DNA from: JABSOG01 sp041583135
GTDB lineage: Bacteria; Pseudomonadota; Gammaproteobacteria; Enterobacterales; Alteromonadaceae
Length of the DNA stretch: 53,843 nucleotides
Assembly (NCBI GenBank): GCA_041583135.1
Contig: JBFHGJ010000032.1
Location: forward strand, 1-53,843
Reading direction: 5' to 3'
A program made the position numbers and the translations under genes. Below are positions 17,754 through 26,186 of the stretch, one piece after another. Under the pieces are notes generated by a model that did no database searches, was not told the origin of the DNA, and saw only the letters and a program-made list of their open reading frames with translations. Position 1 is the stretch's first letter, and every line of letters begins with the position of its first letter.

Positions 17754-18854
17754 TTGGAATTGTTCAAAATCGATTATCAAGGCCAACCTTTGCGCTTAGA
17801 AGGATCCATGGCCGGGTGGCAACAGTTGTTCTGGAACAATCAACTGGTTTCAGCCAAACCCGCATCGGCAAACCCGAATGGTCTGTATGTTCATGAGTTC
17901 GACATCTCTTTAGTGCCGGACGGCGATGGTGAACCTAAAGTTCAGCACTGCCGCATTCAAGCTAAGGTTAGCTGGCAGCCTTTTGAGGTGGTGTATCAAC
18001 TGTTTGTCGATGATGCGTTGGTGACCGGTGGTAAACGCAGTTACAAAGACATCGAAGAACAAGTTCCCTTTCAAATGCCCAAAGCCAAGCGTTCGTTTAA
18101 GTTGTTTGGTTTAACCGCTGCGGCGTTTAAGCTGGTCAAAAGTGCCAAAGTCATTAAGCTCACCCTTGCCGCCAGTTCGTTGGCGCTTTACAGCTGGATA
18201 TTTTCACTCACTTTTGCCCTAGCACTGCTGACCAGCTTGATGTTTCATGAGCTGGGTAGAGGATATGCGTTGCGCTATTTTGGCATTACGTCGAAGGGGT
18301 TGTATCTAGTGCCATTTTATGGCGGCTTTGCGATGCGCGATGAGCAGGTGACGACTCGCTGGCAAGCGGTGGTGATTGCCTTGGCAGGACCGAGCTTTGG
18401 TTTGCTGATGACGCTGTTTTATATGTTTGCCTATGGCTTGACCTATAACCTGCTGTTTGCCGCCTTGGCTTCGTTCAGCGCGCTTTTGAGTTTATTCAAC
18501 TTACTGCCGGTATTGCCTTTGGCGGGTGGTCATGTGCTTAAAAATGTTAGCTTTTCAATGACGTCTAAACCTGCTGCACTTTTTTGCTTTATTGTTCTTG
18601 GGGCCGGTGTCGTCGTCACCCTCAAAGCGGACCTACTGTTGTTTACTGCACTTTTGGTGGCCGGTGCGGCCGAGATCATGGTGGCCTACAGAGGCAGGCT
18701 CAGTTGTCAGCTAATACCCCTTGACCGTTACGGACAGATATTCTCATTGGCTTGGTATTGCCTGTTGGTATTTTGTCTAATTTGGGTTGTTTGGTGCTTT
18801 GCAGGAATGGGGGATGATGTGTTAAGTTTACCGCTCGAATTACTGCAAATTTAG
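17754..18854 (+). CDS. M50-like (site-2 protease fold) membrane protein lacking zinc ligands
   Basis: The start is TTG at 17754 with GAGG eight bases upstream. The 366-residue protein has an N-terminal soluble domain of about 115 residues, then six or so membrane segments that align with the M50/site-2-protease core. The usual HExxH is HELGR (165-169): the second histidine is arginine. The usual NLLPxxPLDGG third ligand is NLLPVLPLAGG (249-259): the aspartate is alanine at 257. Two of three zinc ligands are therefore gone and proteolysis is unlikely. The fold, with AGPSFG (211-216), is otherwise intact, so it may be a pseudoprotease that binds membrane clients. It sits 19 bp before the aminotransferase gene but has no evident link with it. 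Confidence 0.85.
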   Translation: MELFKIDYQGQPLRLEGSMAGWQQLFWNNQLVSAKPASANPNGLYVHEFDISLVPDGDGEPKVQHCRIQAKVSWQPFEVVYQLFVDDALVTGGKRSYKDIEEQVPFQMPKAKRSFKLFGLTAAAFKLVKSAKVIKLTLAASSLALYSWIFSLTFALALLTSLMFHELGRGYALRYFGITSKGLYLVPFYGGFAMRDEQVTTRWQAVVIALAGPSFGLLMTLFYMFAYGLTYNLLFAALASFSALLSLFNLLPVLPLAGGHVLKNVSFSMTSKPAALFCFIVLGAGVVVTLKADLLLFTALLVAGAAEIMVAYRGRLSCQLIPLDRYGQIFSLAWYCLLVFCLIWVVWCFAGMGDDVLSLPLELLQI

Positions 18855-18873
18855 CACACCAAAAGGAATCACC

Positions 18874-20016
18874 ATGCTGACCAGTAAGCTGCCTTTAGTG
18901 GGTACCACCATTTTCACCCAAATGTCGGCGATGGCACATCAATATAATGCGATCAATCTCTCTCAGGGGTTTCCAAACTTTGATTGTGAGCCGTTCTTAA
19001 AAAAGCAAGTCAATCATTATATTGATGAGGGTTACAACCAATACGCGCCAATGACCGGTATGCCTGAGTTGCAACAGGCCATTGCCGATCTGGTCGCCCG
19101 CCATTACGAACTCAATATCGACCCGGTGCAGCAGGTGACAGTGACCTCAGGCGCAACGGAAGCTTTATTTGTGGCCTTGAGCACTTTGGTCAGCGCCGGT
19201 GATGAGGTCATTGTGTTTGACCCGGCCTACGATAGCTATGAGCCGGTGGTCAATTTATGTGGTGGTAAGTGTATACACTTGCCTTTGTTGCCACCTGAAT
19301 ACGGTATTGACTGGCAACAGGTTGAAGACGCCATTACCGACAGAACCCGGGCGATTGTGATCAACAGTCCGCACAACCCGACCGGTTCGACCATTGGCGA
19401 ACAGGATATTCAGGCGCTGCGTAGCCTACTTGAGCGTCACGATATTTATGTGGTGTCTGATGAGGTTTATGAGCATATTGTTTTTGATGGCGAAATTCAT
19501 CACAGCATTTTGCGTTACCCTGAGCTTGCCGAGCGGGCTTTTGTGGTATCGAGTTTTGGCAAAACCTTTCATGTGACCGGCTGGAAAGTCGGCTATTGTG
19601 TTGCTCCGGCGCAGATGATGGTGGAGTTTCGTAAGATACATCAGTATGTGACCTTTTCAACCGTGACGCCGATTCAAAAGGCGATTGCCGATACCATGAA
19701 TAAGTCGCCTGAGCTGATCAGCGGCTTGGGGGCGTTTTTTGAGCACAAGCGTGACTTGTTTGCTCAGCACTTGGTGGGCAGTCAGTTTAAGCTGCTGCCT
19801 TGTCGTGGTACTTACTTCCAACTGCTTGATTACAGCGATCTTTCTGATTTGAACGACGTCGATTTTTGTCATTGGCTGACCCAGGTGCACAAAATTGCCA
19901 CTATTCCACTGTCGGTCTTTTATCAACAGCCGCCCAGTGCCAAAGTGATCCGAGTGTGCTTTGCCAAAGACGACAACACCCTAAAACAGGCTGCGGAGAT
20001 TTTATGTCGAGTTTAA
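18874..20016 (+). CDS. ybdL: PLP-dependent methionine/glutamine-type aminotransferase (YbdL-like)
   Basis: A 380-residue class I/II aminotransferase. Visible are the N-terminal NLSQGFPNF, the cofactor-ring region ATEALF, the NPTG motif in NSPHNPTGST, DEVYEH with the pyridine-binding aspartate (196), and the Schiff-base lysine K230 in SSFGKTFHVTGWK. The last segment closely resembles E. coli YbdL, which transaminates methionine with 4-methylthio-2-oxobutyrate or aromatic keto acids. Its 3' end overlaps the omega-amidase gene by 13 bases, so the two are co-translated. Together they would form a glutamine-driven transamination made irreversible by hydrolysis of the product amide, as in methionine salvage. 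Ribosome site AAAGGA precedes the ATG. Confidence 0.93.
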   Translation: MLTSKLPLVGTTIFTQMSAMAHQYNAINLSQGFPNFDCEPFLKKQVNHYIDEGYNQYAPMTGMPELQQAIADLVARHYELNIDPVQQVTVTSGATEALFVALSTLVSAGDEVIVFDPAYDSYEPVVNLCGGKCIHLPLLPPEYGIDWQQVEDAITDRTRAIVINSPHNPTGSTIGEQDIQALRSLLERHDIYVVSDEVYEHIVFDGEIHHSILRYPELAERAFVVSSFGKTFHVTGWKVGYCVAPAQMMVEFRKIHQYVTFSTVTPIQKAIADTMNKSPELISGLGAFFEHKRDLFAQHLVGSQFKLLPCRGTYFQLLDYSDLSDLNDVDFCHWLTQVHKIATIPLSVFYQQPPSAKVIRVCFAKDDNTLKQAAEILCRV

Positions 20017-20777
20017 GTTGCGCTTTGGTGCAAATGGACATCGAGTGGTTGTTGCCGGCGCATAATTTCACCAAGCTTGAGTCGGTATTGCATGACATCG
20101 ATGATGTTGATTTGATTGTGTTGCCAGAAACCTTTGCTACTGGCTTCGCTTTTGACCAACAAGGTGTGGGTGAGGTTGTCAACGGGCCGATTTTACAGTG
20201 GATGAAAGCCATGGCGGCGGTAAAAAATGCGGTGTTGGTGGGCAGCGTGGCGGTCAATCATCAGGGAAAGAATGCCAACCGGCTGTACTGGGTGTCACCC
20301 GATGGCGAAGTGAAACATTACGACAAGCGACATCTATTTCGCATGGGTAATGAGCAAGATCATGTGGTGGCGGGTCAAACCCGTGAAGTGTTTGAACTCA
20401 ATGGTTTTAGGATATTACCGCAGATCTGTTACGACCTGCGTTTTCCAGTCTGGGCGCGTAACCGCAATGACTATGATGTGATGATCAACATTGCCAATTG
20501 GCCGGCCGCTAGACGCAAGCCCTACGATATTTTGCTGCAAGCCCGAGCAATTGAAAATCAATGTTATGTGTTGTCGGTCAACCGTATTGGAGTCGATGGC
20601 AAAGGCGTGGCGCATTCCGGGGGCACTGCAATATATGATTTTAAAGGTGACTTATTGGCCAAAGCACAGGACGACCGTTCTGGTGTGATCAAGCAAAAGC
20701 TGTCTCTTGGCGCGCTGAATGAGTTCAGAGCCGCATTTCCGGCCCATCTCGACAGCGATGATTTTAAGCTTCTATAA
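20004..20777 (+). CDS. yafV: Omega-amidase / nitrilase-superfamily amidohydrolase (YafV/Nit2-like)
   Basis: The ATG at 20004 (GGAG five bases upstream) gives 257 residues, the usual length of YafV. The nitrilase triad is complete: E42 in LPETFATGF, K108 in HYDKRHLF, and C142 in PQICYDLRFPVWARN. YafV and Nit2 hydrolyse 2-oxoglutaramate and 2-oxosuccinamate, the keto-amides left when glutamine or asparagine donate their amino group. The gene overlaps the YbdL-like aminotransferase by 13 bases, which matches that partnership precisely. It is cytosolic, with no signal peptide. A short hairpin (20799-20818) follows. Confidence 0.92.
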   Translation: MSSLSCALVQMDIEWLLPAHNFTKLESVLHDIDDVDLIVLPETFATGFAFDQQGVGEVVNGPILQWMKAMAAVKNAVLVGSVAVNHQGKNANRLYWVSPDGEVKHYDKRHLFRMGNEQDHVVAGQTREVFELNGFRILPQICYDLRFPVWARNRNDYDVMINIANWPAARRKPYDILLQARAIENQCYVLSVNRIGVDGKGVAHSGGTAIYDFKGDLLAKAQDDRSGVIKQKLSLGALNEFRAAFPAHLDSDDFKLL

Positions 20778-20798
20778 CCTATCCCATATCTCATTGAA

Positions 20799-20818
20799 GA
20801 TAGCCCTTAGGGGCTATC
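20799..20818 (+). terminator. Hairpin after omega-amidase gene
   Basis: GATAGCCC and GGGCTATC form a perfect 8-bp stem with a TTAG loop, 21 bp after the stop and 22 bp before cinA. There is no T-run, so it may be an attenuating or processing stem rather than a strict terminator. Confidence 0.4.
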
Positions 20819-20840
20819 AAACTCTCTAAAGGACATTGCA

Positions 20841-22100
20841 ATGCGCATAGAGCTGATCAGTACCGGTGATGAACTGTTAACCGGAGATATTACCGATACC
20901 AATGCCAGCTGGTTGGCGGCCCAACTGACCGAGCAGGGCTTTAAATTGAGTTACAAAAGCACCGTTGGCGATGATTTGCAGGCGCTGGTGGATGTGTTTA
21001 TAGAGCGTGCCAAAGTCGCTGATTTTATTGTTGTTAACGGTGGTTTAGGGCCGACCAGTGATGACCTCTCGGCTGTGGCTGCGGCACAAGCACTTGGCGA
21101 GCCGGTGGTGTTGTTTGATCATTGGGTTGAGCAAATGCGGCAAAAATTTGCGGCGATGGACAGAGCGATGAGCGACAGCAATCTCAAGCAGGCGATGTTG
21201 CCCGCAAGCGCTACGATCATCGATAACCCGGTTGGTACTGCCTGTGGCTTCAAAATCAAGCTTGGTAAGGCGACGCTGGTGTTTACCCCCGGCGTACCGC
21301 GTGAATTCAAGGTGATGGTTCGCGATCAGATCATGCCGTTGCTGTTCGCCAGCAGTGAAAGACAGTCGCTTAAAGTGAAGCGCTTTTTGTGTTTTGGCGT
21401 GGGGGAATCGACCCTGGCCAGTATGCTGGAAAATGTGACCTTGCCAGCAGGCTGCGAGTTTGGATATCGAGCTGAAATGCCCTTTGTTGAGCTTAAAATA
21501 TTCTCCGTTGGCGAGCAGGACATTAGCGCGCTGAGTGAAGAAGTCGCCGCGATTATTGGCGATTATTGTGTCGTCAAAGATGGCAACTCGCTGAGCCGAT
21601 ACGTTCATGAACTTTTACTGCAAAAGCCGATAAAGTTTGGCACCGTAGAATCTTGCACCGGCGGCATGGTTGCGCAAAGTTTGATACATTATGCCGGTAG
21701 CTCTGCTTATCTCGATAGAGGGTTGGTCACCTACAGCAATGAGGCTAAAATGGCGCTGGTTGATGTTAGCGAACAGACCTTGGCGGCCGTTGGCGCGGTA
21801 AGTGTGGCGGTGGCAGAGCAAATGGCGCAAGGTGCCATCAAAAATCACGGCCTTGATCTCGCGGTATCGATCACTGGCATTGCCGGTCCTGAAGGGGGCA
21901 GCGATGCCAAGCCAGTCGGCACTGTCGCCTTTGCATTGGCCGACAAAAACCAAGTGTTTAGCCAAATTCTCCAATTGCCCAATCGTGGCCGCACCGCAGT
22001 GCGGGTCACCGCCTGCAACATCGCCTTAGATATGGTGCGCCGTTACCTCGAAGGGCAACCGGTGCAAGCGCCCTACAGCAGCTTCAAACCCCTCAACTAA
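20841..22100 (+). CDS. cinA: CinA-type protein: N-terminal MocF-like domain plus NMN amidohydrolase domain
   Basis: The 419-residue protein has the full CinA layout. Residues 1-170 are a molybdopterin-binding-fold domain beginning MRIELISTGDELLTGDI and including VNGGLGPTSDDLS. The C-terminal 160 residues are the PncC-like nicotinamide-nucleotide amidohydrolase domain (GTVESCTGGMVAQSLI, TYSNEAKM, SITGIAGPEGGS). The catalytic Ser/Thr and Lys region of PncC is retained, so it probably recycles NMN to NaMN in pyridine nucleotide salvage. The N-terminal domain may hydrolyse ADP-ribose, as reported for some CinA proteins. The name reflects competence or damage induction in other species, which is not implied here. 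AAAGGA precedes the start. Confidence 0.93.
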   Translation: MRIELISTGDELLTGDITDTNASWLAAQLTEQGFKLSYKSTVGDDLQALVDVFIERAKVADFIVVNGGLGPTSDDLSAVAAAQALGEPVVLFDHWVEQMRQKFAAMDRAMSDSNLKQAMLPASATIIDNPVGTACGFKIKLGKATLVFTPGVPREFKVMVRDQIMPLLFASSERQSLKVKRFLCFGVGESTLASMLENVTLPAGCEFGYRAEMPFVELKIFSVGEQDISALSEEVAAIIGDYCVVKDGNSLSRYVHELLLQKPIKFGTVESCTGGMVAQSLIHYAGSSAYLDRGLVTYSNEAKMALVDVSEQTLAAVGAVSVAVAEQMAQGAIKNHGLDLAVSITGIAGPEGGSDAKPVGTVAFALADKNQVFSQILQLPNRGRTAVRVTACNIALDMVRRYLEGQPVQAPYSSFKPLN

Positions 22101-22104
22101 CCCT

Positions 22105-22176
22105 AAGGTGTCAGACACCAAAACACCTAATTCTTTGATTTTAAAAGAAGTGGTAGTGTTTGGTGTCTGACACCTA
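22105..22176. repeat. REP-like imperfect palindromic element
   Basis: Two arms of about 20 bases, AGGTGTCAGACACC... and ...GGTGTCTGACACCT, pair with a single bulged base around a 30-base AT-rich loop. Each arm itself contains the near-palindrome GGTGTC-A/T-GACACC. The element fills the gap between the convergent cinA and NhaC-type genes. Similar GTGTCTGACAC motifs are spread by REP-associated tyrosine transposases in other gammaproteobacteria, but only one copy is seen here. It would also work as a bidirectional terminator. Confidence 0.55.
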
Positions 22177-22183
22177 GATTGCC

Positions 22184-23926
22184 CTAGGTGAAGATCAGGA
22201 CGGTGACTAGCCACAGTAACGCGGCGAGTGAGGCGGCGTAGGTGGCAGGGACGATTTGGCTTTTAACGTGATCCATTAAATCGGCGCCGGTTGTCATGGC
22301 GCTTAATATGGTGGTGTCGGAAATCGGTGAGCATTGGTCGCCATATACGCTGCCGTTGAGTACGGTGGCAAAGCAAACCGAGAGATAGAGCACGGGATTG
22401 TCCAGTCCTTGCGACTGGGCAACAGCCCAAGCCAGAGGCATGGCCAGTGGGAAGGCGATGGCATAGGTGCCCCAGCTGGTGCCGGTCGAAAATGCGATCA
22501 CCATCGTCATCAATTGTAAGAATAGCGGGAGCAGGTAATAGGGGACTTTGTCGCCCAGCTGTTCAACTAAGAAGATGCCTCCACCAATTTCTTTACTGAT
22601 GGCGCCAACGGTTATGGCGAGCATCAATATCACCGAAGCCAGCACCACACTTTTCAAGCCATCGTTCACACCTTCGACTAGTTGCCCTAATGTCATGCCT
22701 TTTACGGCTGCTATCAGTGTTGAAAGCAGTAAGGCAGCGGCGAATGCCCATAGTACGTTTGGCGAGCCAAACAAGACGAATGTGCCGACCGCAACCAGTA
22801 TCAATAAGACCAAAGGCGCAATAAACTCCGCCCAATGGGGTGTATAACCCGGTGGTACGTTACTGGCGCCCAACTCTTTGTTGCTTAGTGGCATTGCGCC
22901 GGGGGCATCAAGGGCACCGGTCGTTCGTGAACGTATCATTGCCTGCCGTAGCCCCTTACCGCTGAATTTGGTGATATCTAAGCTCAATAGCAGTGTGCCT
23001 AGCACGGCGATGATACCGTAAAAACTCAGTGGAATACTTTGAAAGAAAAAGGCGATGCGGTCGGCTTCGGTTGCCAGTACGGAAACACCCGGCACAAAAA
23101 TAAGAGCTTGAACGTAAGCTGGCCAAGCGTTAAATGCCAGCACCGAGGCAATCGGTGAGGCGGTTGAATCGACGATATAGCTCATTTCTTCATGGCTGAC
23201 ACCTTGTTTATCTGCCAATGGCCTGACTGTCGTGCCGACCAAAACGGTACTCATGGTACCACCTTGGAAGAAAATGATACCCAAAAACCAAGTCACCAGC
23301 TTGGCGCTGCGCGGCCCTTTGACAAAGTGTTGCGTCATAAAGTCGGCAAAGGCTTGGGCAGCGCCCGTGCGTGTCCAAACTCCCATCAGAGAACCGAGCA
23401 GCCATAAGTAGAGTATCAGCAGTTCTGCGGCGCCGGAGGTGGCAAGATTTGGGATCAGAACATCATCAAGCAGGTCAAAACGCCCCAGCATCACGGCGCC
23501 ACATATGATACCGCCAAGCAGCGCGGTAACCGGCTCTTTGTTGAGTAAACATAAGGCGATGGCGACAAAGGCAGGTAGCAATGACCATAAACCAAAATGA
23601 AACTTCAATTTGAGTAGTAAATACTGAGTTGTGCCGTCGGGCTTTTGTTTGACAACCCATTGTTGCTCTATCTCTGGCGGCTGTTGGTTTGCGCTCAACG
23701 CCGACTGACGCAAGGGTGATTGTTCATAAGGCGTCAGTTCACCGACAAGCTGCTCTTTGCCTTGGTAGACATAAGCCAGTTGGCCTTGTTCATTATGATA
23801 GACATTAAAGGCCAGTGCCTGTTCACGCCATTGTGGAGTGATTTTTGACGACACGTAAAAGCTGGCAAGTAAAGCCAGCACGAACAATAGGGCGGCAGAT
23901 TTTCCGGGGCGTTTCAAAGGGCGCAT
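22184..23926 (-). CDS. NhaC-family Na+/H+ antiporter with N-terminal periplasmic insertion
   Basis: A 580-residue polytopic membrane protein. A first membrane segment (about 10-28) is followed by about 90 polar residues predicted outside the membrane, then about eleven further hydrophobic segments. The NhaC family is recognised by FFQGGTMSTVLVGTTVRPLAD, ASPIASVLAFNAWP and the signature GDQCSPISDTTILSAM near the C-terminus. Family members exchange Na+ for H+, or malate/lactate with Na+ in some subgroups, so the exact ion or organic anion is open. It starts 23 bp after the REC-histidine kinase gene on the same strand and is probably co-transcribed with it. There is no convincing ribosome site, so the start is approximate. 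Confidence 0.88.
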   Translation of the reverse strand: MRPLKRPGKSAALLFVLALLASFYVSSKITPQWREQALAFNVYHNEQGQLAYVYQGKEQLVGELTPYEQSPLRQSALSANQQPPEIEQQWVVKQKPDGTTQYLLLKLKFHFGLWSLLPAFVAIALCLLNKEPVTALLGGIICGAVMLGRFDLLDDVLIPNLATSGAAELLILYLWLLGSLMGVWTRTGAAQAFADFMTQHFVKGPRSAKLVTWFLGIIFFQGGTMSTVLVGTTVRPLADKQGVSHEEMSYIVDSTASPIASVLAFNAWPAYVQALIFVPGVSVLATEADRIAFFFQSIPLSFYGIIAVLGTLLLSLDITKFSGKGLRQAMIRSRTTGALDAPGAMPLSNKELGASNVPPGYTPHWAEFIAPLVLLILVAVGTFVLFGSPNVLWAFAAALLLSTLIAAVKGMTLGQLVEGVNDGLKSVVLASVILMLAITVGAISKEIGGGIFLVEQLGDKVPYYLLPLFLQLMTMVIAFSTGTSWGTYAIAFPLAMPLAWAVAQSQGLDNPVLYLSVCFATVLNGSVYGDQCSPISDTTILSAMTTGADLMDHVKSQIVPATYAASLAALLWLVTVLIFT

Positions 23927-23949
23927 AGGGTTAGATGGGGATTGTCGGC

Positions 23950-25110
23950 TTATTTTGTTAGATTGGTTGGAATGGATATTACCACTTTCACGCCAGCACC
24001 TAAATCACTGTCGATGCAAACCTGACCTTGCAGGTCCTGCTCGACGAGGCGTTTGATGATGCCCATGCCTAAGCCGCTACCGCCTTGGCCATGCTTGGTT
24101 GAGAAATAATCTTTAAAGATGCTGGGTAGATCTTGCGGTGCGATGCCTTTACCGTTGTCGCTAAAGCTCAGCGTTACTTTGCCGTCTTGCTCATCGGCGG
24201 TTATTTCGATTTGCCCGTTATCGATTGTCTCAAAGGCGTGCAACAGCGCATTATTGACCAAGTTGGTGATGATTTGTGATATGGCGCCCGGGTAGCTGTT
24301 GAGCACGATACTACCAGGCACCTTTAAGTTGATTTGGTGGTGGGTGTTTTTCAGCTTGGGTTTGAGACTTAACAGCACGTTTTCCAAATATTCTTTTAAA
24401 TTGAACTGATCGATTTCATAGCGACACTGGTCTACTGCCACCAGTTTAAAGCTATGGAGGATCATCGAGGCGTTTTCAATATTTTGTTGTGCTATGCCCA
24501 GCGCTTCGTCGATATGCGTTAAGAAGTCTTGTAGTTTGTTGGGTTTTAAGGTTTTGTTATCAAAGTCTTGCTGTATTTGCCGAGCCTGATCGACGGTAAA
24601 GCTCAAGGCTGTATTGAGCGACCCCAAAGGGGTGGAGATCTCGTGGGCAATAGAGCTGACAAAGCCGCCCAGTGCCGACATTTTTTCTGCCTCCAGCACC
24701 ATTTGTCGCTCCATATGCAGTTTTTCGGCAATTTTGAGTTGGTTTTCTATTCGCGCAATGGCTTCTTCTCGCTGAACCGGTTTGGTCAGGTAATCGGTTG
24801 CACCAATGACAAAGCCGCGGCGAATATCTTCGGGGTCTACTTTGGCTGTGACGAAGATCACCGGAATGTCGGCCGTTTGTTCATCGGCTTTAAGCTTTTG
24901 GCAGGTTTCGAAACCGTCTATGCCTTCCATTAGAATATCTAAAAGGATGATGTCAGGCTGGATCTTTGGGGCCAATTTAAGGCACTTTTCACCACTGGTG
25001 ACCGCTGAGATTTGATAGCGCTCAAGGTCTAAAAACTGGCGCAGAATTTCGATGTTGACCGGGTTGTCGTCAACTATCAATACTTTGTATCGCCGGTTTG
25101 CTTTTGCCAT
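23950..25110 (-). CDS. Cytosolic REC-histidine kinase hybrid
   Basis: The start ATG at 25110 has GAGG about ten bases upstream; a TTG just before it is less likely. The 386-residue protein begins with a receiver domain (1-120) with phospho-acceptor D58 in IILLDILMEG and KP at the end of the domain. A linker of helices follows, then a histidine kinase core with H156 in SSIAHEISTPLG, N-box LVNNALLHAF, G1 FSDNGKGI and G2 GGSGLGMGI. There is no membrane segment. In such REC-HK proteins the receiver is usually phosphorylated by another kinase and tunes the attached kinase. Its own target is not evident. The antiporter gene lies 23 bp downstream on the same strand, a possible regulatory or stress-response pairing. 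Confidence 0.9.
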   Translation of the reverse strand: MAKANRRYKVLIVDDNPVNIEILRQFLDLERYQISAVTSGEKCLKLAPKIQPDIILLDILMEGIDGFETCQKLKADEQTADIPVIFVTAKVDPEDIRRGFVIGATDYLTKPVQREEAIARIENQLKIAEKLHMERQMVLEAEKMSALGGFVSSIAHEISTPLGSLNTALSFTVDQARQIQQDFDNKTLKPNKLQDFLTHIDEALGIAQQNIENASMILHSFKLVAVDQCRYEIDQFNLKEYLENVLLSLKPKLKNTHHQINLKVPGSIVLNSYPGAISQIITNLVNNALLHAFETIDNGQIEITADEQDGKVTLSFSDNGKGIAPQDLPSIFKDYFSTKHGQGGSGLGMGIIKRLVEQDLQGQVCIDSDLGAGVKVVISIPTNLTK

Positions 25111-25250
25111 CAAGTTTCAACCTCAGTTGTCGCGCGCTATACAGCACCTGTAAATTGGGTCATATTACTAATACTAGCAGCTATTTGTCAGAATTAAGGA
25201 TTATTTGGTCAAAGACAAGGCTATCTATTAAGGCACAGGCAAAAAATAAC

Positions 25251-26186
25251 ATGAAAGCACTACACATTACCAATGGAGACTGCGCCGTTGCTGCGTTAAG
25301 GCATGCCGGCGTGCGTGGCGAGTTTTTGCCTTGGCGTGATTTTCTGCATGAAGGTCCGGTCTGCTATGACAGTGATTTGGCCGCTTTATCACGCCAACGG
25401 GCCGGGTTTATCAGTAACCTGTTGCCCGAGTCAGGCTCATTTGAGCAGGTTCATCAAAGCTTTATCGAGCGCGATGAACACTATGCGCGGCTGGCACAGT
25501 ATGACCGCGTTTTTTTGTGGTTTGAACATGACCTCTACGACCAGTTGCAACTGTTGCAGGTGGTGGCTTATTTAGCGGCGCCAATAATTAAGCATAATAA
25601 GGTACATTTGTGTCAAAGTGACGATTATCTCACTTCATTGTCTCAGGCCCAACTCGTTCAATTACAGGCGCTGGCAGTGCCGCTGAATGAAAGGCAATAC
25701 CGATTGGCTTTGCGGGCGTGGCGGGCGTTTTGCGACAGTTCGCCACAAAACTGGCAAGGGCTGCTCGATGACGATATCTCGGCGCTGCCTTATTTGAGAG
25801 CGAGTGTGTTGAGGTTGTTGGCGCAGTATCCCAATTATCCCCATGGCTTGTGCCGTGTGACCTACAACGCTTTGAAAATTTTAGCCAAGGGTCCTTGTGA
25901 CAAAGCTCAGCTATTTGATGACTACCAGCAAGGTGAAACGGCAAGATTTTTAGCTGACAGTGTGTTTTTTGCGCTGTTGCAGCCACTGCTTGCGCTTGGG
26001 CTGATTGCCGCGCGTGGACAACATTATGCCATTACGGCCAAAGGGCGCCGTCGAATTGACGAAAATAACAATATTTTGCATACACCCTGTGGCAAACGCT
26101 GGATTGGCGGCGTTGATTTAAGCCATAATGACACGCCTTACTTCGATAGCCGCACTCAGCGCTTAATTTGGGACCCCAGCTCATGA
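25251..26186 (+). CDS. DUF1835-domain protein
   Basis: The ATG at 25251 is chosen because the DUF1835 domain begins at once (MKALHITNGDCAVAALRHAG); the frame is open 50 codons further up but without similarity. The 311-residue protein carries the family pattern WRDFLHEGP and, later, LWFEHDLYDQ. The latter resembles the aspartate/histidine core of this poorly characterised family, which is often fused to DUF3658. The biochemical function is unknown. Its stop overlaps the tyrA start (ATGA), so it is translated together with tyrA. I see no ribosome site better than AGGC. It could be a regulator or an enzyme; the sequence does not say. Confidence 0.82.
   Translation: MKALHITNGDCAVAALRHAGVRGEFLPWRDFLHEGPVCYDSDLAALSRQRAGFISNLLPESGSFEQVHQSFIERDEHYARLAQYDRVFLWFEHDLYDQLQLLQVVAYLAAPIIKHNKVHLCQSDDYLTSLSQAQLVQLQALAVPLNERQYRLALRAWRAFCDSSPQNWQGLLDDDISALPYLRASVLRLLAQYPNYPHGLCRVTYNALKILAKGPCDKAQLFDDYQQGETARFLADSVFFALLQPLLALGLIAARGQHYAITAKGRRRIDENNNILHTPCGKRWIGGVDLSHNDTPYFDSRTQRLIWDPSS

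Noticed and set aside
21045..21608. 187-codon frame antisense to cinA
   Set aside because: It is a shadow of cinA in the opposite strand, with no recognisable domain.
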